From: CAYPNP01 sp964412195
GTDB taxonomy: Bacteria > Acidobacteriota > JAAYUB01
Direction of reading: 5' to 3'
Assembly: GCA_964412195.1 (NCBI GenBank)
Contig: CAYPNP010000003.1
Span: 124,001 to 188,000 of the forward strand
Length of the DNA stretch: 64,000 nt
Below the pieces are notes generated by a model. The model was not told the origin of the DNA. It saw only the letters and a list, made by a program, of their open reading frames with translations, and made no database searches. The first letter of the stretch is position 1; every line of letters begins with the position of its first letter. The position numbers and the translations under genes are program-made. Positions 62,278-64,000 of this stretch are shown piece after piece.

Positions 62278-64000
62278 CCCAGGAACTGGACCGGATCCTG
62301 ATCGAGGGGGCCGCCGAGCACAACCTCAAGGGGATCCGGGTCGAAATCCCCAAGAAGAAACTGGTGGTGCTGACCGGCGTGAGCGGGTCGGGCAAGTCGA
62401 GCCTCGCCTTCGACACGCTCTTCGCCGAGGGCCAGCGCCGCTACATCGAGTCGCTGTCGAGCTACGCCCGCCAGTTCCTCGGCCAGATGGAGAAGCCGCG
62501 CTACGAGTCGATCCACGGCCTGACGCCCACCATCGCCATCGACCAGAAGGCCGCCAGCTCCAACCCGCGCTCCACCGTGGGCACCATCACCGAGATCCAC
62601 GACTACCTCCGCGTGCTCTACGCGCGGGTGGGCGTCCAGCATTGCTACCAGTGCGGACGGCCGGTGGCAGAGCAGAGCGCCCAGCAGATCGTGGAGGAAC
62701 TCCGGCGGCTGCCCGAGGGCACCAAACTGATGCTCCTGGCCCCGGTGGTGCGGGCGCGCAAGGGCGAGCACCGCGAGGTCCTCGAAGGATTGCGCCGCCA
62801 GGGCTTCCTGCGGGCCCGGATCGACGGCGAGGTGCGCCTCCTCGAAGAGCCCGTCGCTCTGGACAAGAAGCGCAAGCACACGGTCGAGGCGGTGGTCGAC
62901 CGCATCATCGCCGGCCAGACCGAGGCCGGCCGGCTGGCCGATTCGGTGGAGGCGGCCCTGCGCCTGGGCAAGGGCACGCTGGTCGCTGCGGTCATGGGCG
63001 GGGAGGAGAAGGTCTACAGCGAGCTGAACGCCTGCCAGTACTGCGGCATCTCCTACCCCGAGCTGTCGCCCCAGCTCTTTTCCTTCAACAGCCCGCAGGG
63101 AATGTGCAAGCCGTGCAACGGCCTGGGCACGCGCTTCGAGATGGATCCCGCGAAGGTCATCCCGGACCGGCGGCTGTCCCTGGCCGACGGCGCCGTCGAG
63201 CCCTGGGCGTCGGCCATCCGCAACCGCCACGGCTGGACCTGGCGCTACATCGAGAACATCTGCCAGCACTTCGGCATCCCGCTGGACGTGCCGCTGAACA
63301 AGCTGCCCCCCGCCCAGCTCGAGGTCCTGCTGCACGGCAGCGGCGAGAAGATCGAGTTCCACTTCAAGGGCACCTCCAGCGAGTACCGCTTCCAGTCGCG
63401 GGTGGAGGGCATCCTCAACACGCTGGCCCGCCGGCTGAAGGAGACCAAGTCCGAGGACGCCCGCGCTTACTACATGAAGTACTTCTCGGACCGGATCTGT
63501 TCGGACTGCGGCGGCGACCGGCTCCGCGCCGAGGCCCGCCACGTCCGGGTCGGCGGCCACGGCATCGTGGACCTGTCGCGGATGCCGGTGGGGCGCCTCG
63601 ATGAAACCCTGGCGGACCTGGCGCTGGAGGGCAGCCGGCAGCGGGTGGCCGCCGACCTCATCCGCGAGATCCGCACCCGGCTGCGGTTCCTGATCAACGT
63701 CGGCCTGGACTACCTGACCCTGGACCGGCTGGGGCCGTCGCTGTCGGGCGGCGAGTCGCAGCGCATCCGCCTGGCCTCCCAGGTGGGCACCGAGCTGACC
63801 GGCGTCACCTACGTCCTCGACGAGCCCAGTATCGGCCTCCACCAGAAGGACAACCTCCAATTGATCCAAACCCTGCAGCACATGCGCGACCTGGGCAACA
63901 CCGTGGTGGTGGTGGAGCACGACCGGGAGACGATCCTGTCGGCCGACCACGTCATCGACTTCGGGCCGGGGGCGGGCATCCACGGCGGCGAGGTGGTCTT
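62274..64000 (+). CDS. uvrA: Excinuclease ABC subunit A (UvrA), truncated by the window edge
   Basis: First ~575 codons; the frame is open to the end. Damage-recognition ATPase of nucleotide excision repair. Visible: GVSGSGKSSLAFDTLFAEGQ (Walker A), RQFLGQMEKPRYESIHGLTP, zinc knuckles CYQCGRPVA and CQYCGISYPELSPQLFSFNS...CKPC, later CSDCGGDRL, the ABC signature LSGGESQRIRLASQVG and Walker B YVLDEPSIGLHQ. Translationally coupled to greA. Confidence 0.98.
   Translation, partial: MTQELDRILIEGAAEHNLKGIRVEIPKKKLVVLTGVSGSGKSSLAFDTLFAEGQRRYIESLSSYARQFLGQMEKPRYESIHGLTPTIAIDQKAASSNPRSTVGTITEIHDYLRVLYARVGVQHCYQCGRPVAEQSAQQIVEELRRLPEGTKLMLLAPVVRARKGEHREVLEGLRRQGFLRARIDGEVRLLEEPVALDKKRKHTVEAVVDRIIAGQTEAGRLADSVEAALRLGKGTLVAAVMGGEEKVYSELNACQYCGISYPELSPQLFSFNSPQGMCKPCNGLGTRFEMDPAKVIPDRRLSLADGAVEPWASAIRNRHGWTWRYIENICQHFGIPLDVPLNKLPPAQLEVLLHGSGEKIEFHFKGTSSEYRFQSRVEGILNTLARRLKETKSEDARAYYMKYFSDRICSDCGGDRLRAEARHVRVGGHGIVDLSRMPVGRLDETLADLALEGSRQRVAADLIREIRTRLRFLINVGLDYLTLDRLGPSLSGGESQRIRLASQVGTELTGVTYVLDEPSIGLHQKDNLQLIQTLQHMRDLGNTVVVVEHDRETILSADHVIDFGPGAGIHGGEVV

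Overview
The window is 64 kb of GC-rich bacterial DNA with compact coding blocks separated by unusually repeat-rich spacers. Gene content (rubredoxin, a flavodiiron protein, four ferritin-like proteins, a HydE-type maturase, a HybA/NrfD electron-transfer module) points to an anaerobic or oxygen-avoiding Gram-negative. The DcaP-like porin, secreted beta-propeller/dockerin proteins and the propeller-Ser/Thr-kinase sensor are what I would expect from an uncultured Acidobacteriota-like lineage. That placement is inference; no rRNA is present.

Layout. 1-2.5 kb: H-protein-like, four-cluster ferredoxin and NrfD membrane subunit (+). 2.7-7.4 kb: ECF sigma / anti-sigma / LiaF-DUF4097 envelope operon (-) with an ECF-type promoter. 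7.5-9.6 kb: porin and a zinc-ribbon protein. 9.9-14.3 kb: gap-pgk-[four-helix-bundle cassette]-tpiA-secG-tRNA-Leu (-). 14.5-17 kb: NifU-domain protein, a REP/BIME-like element, a decayed gene and a DUF2914 membrane protein. 17.2-36.3 kb: sensor kinase and secreted dockerin proteins (-), interrupted by a zinc-ribbon/C39-peptidase pair (+). 37-43.7 kb: nitroreductase, small secreted protein, Ppx/GppA, Uup-type ABC-F ATPase, epimerase. 43.9-47.5 kb: oxidative-stress operon (-). 47.9-50.2 kb: HydE-like gene and an EamA transporter. 50.2-56.1 kb: two-component system and secreted targets with two divergent sigma54 promoters. 56.2-57.5 kb: DUF134/NifX-like operon. 57.6-64 kb: metallophosphoesterase, VapBC-type module, SRPBCC protein, rRNA methyltransferase, greA and the start of uvrA.

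The outstanding feature is the spacer DNA. Most intergenic regions carry blocks of short quasi-tandem words (about 6-12 bp units, about 17 families), often arranged as inverted pairs of roughly 15-40-bp arms around 12-110-nt centres, sometimes nested. The families are shared between distant spacers, and some longer composites (about 100-190 bp) occur as recognisable dispersed copies. One multi-family block sits in frame inside the HydE-like gene. Another pair forms a perfect 25-bp inverted repeat around a four-helix-bundle (23S-IVS-type) gene placed between pgk and tpiA. I know of no named element that matches this system, and I regard it as the best candidate for something undescribed here.

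Regulation visible in sequence includes an ECF autoregulatory promoter (7.4 kb), paired sigma54 promoters (54.3 and 54.6 kb) next to their probable NtrC-type activator, a 14-bp operator palindrome between the -35 and -10 of the DUF134 gene, and a shared leader motif upstream of two giant SBBP-dockerin paralogues.
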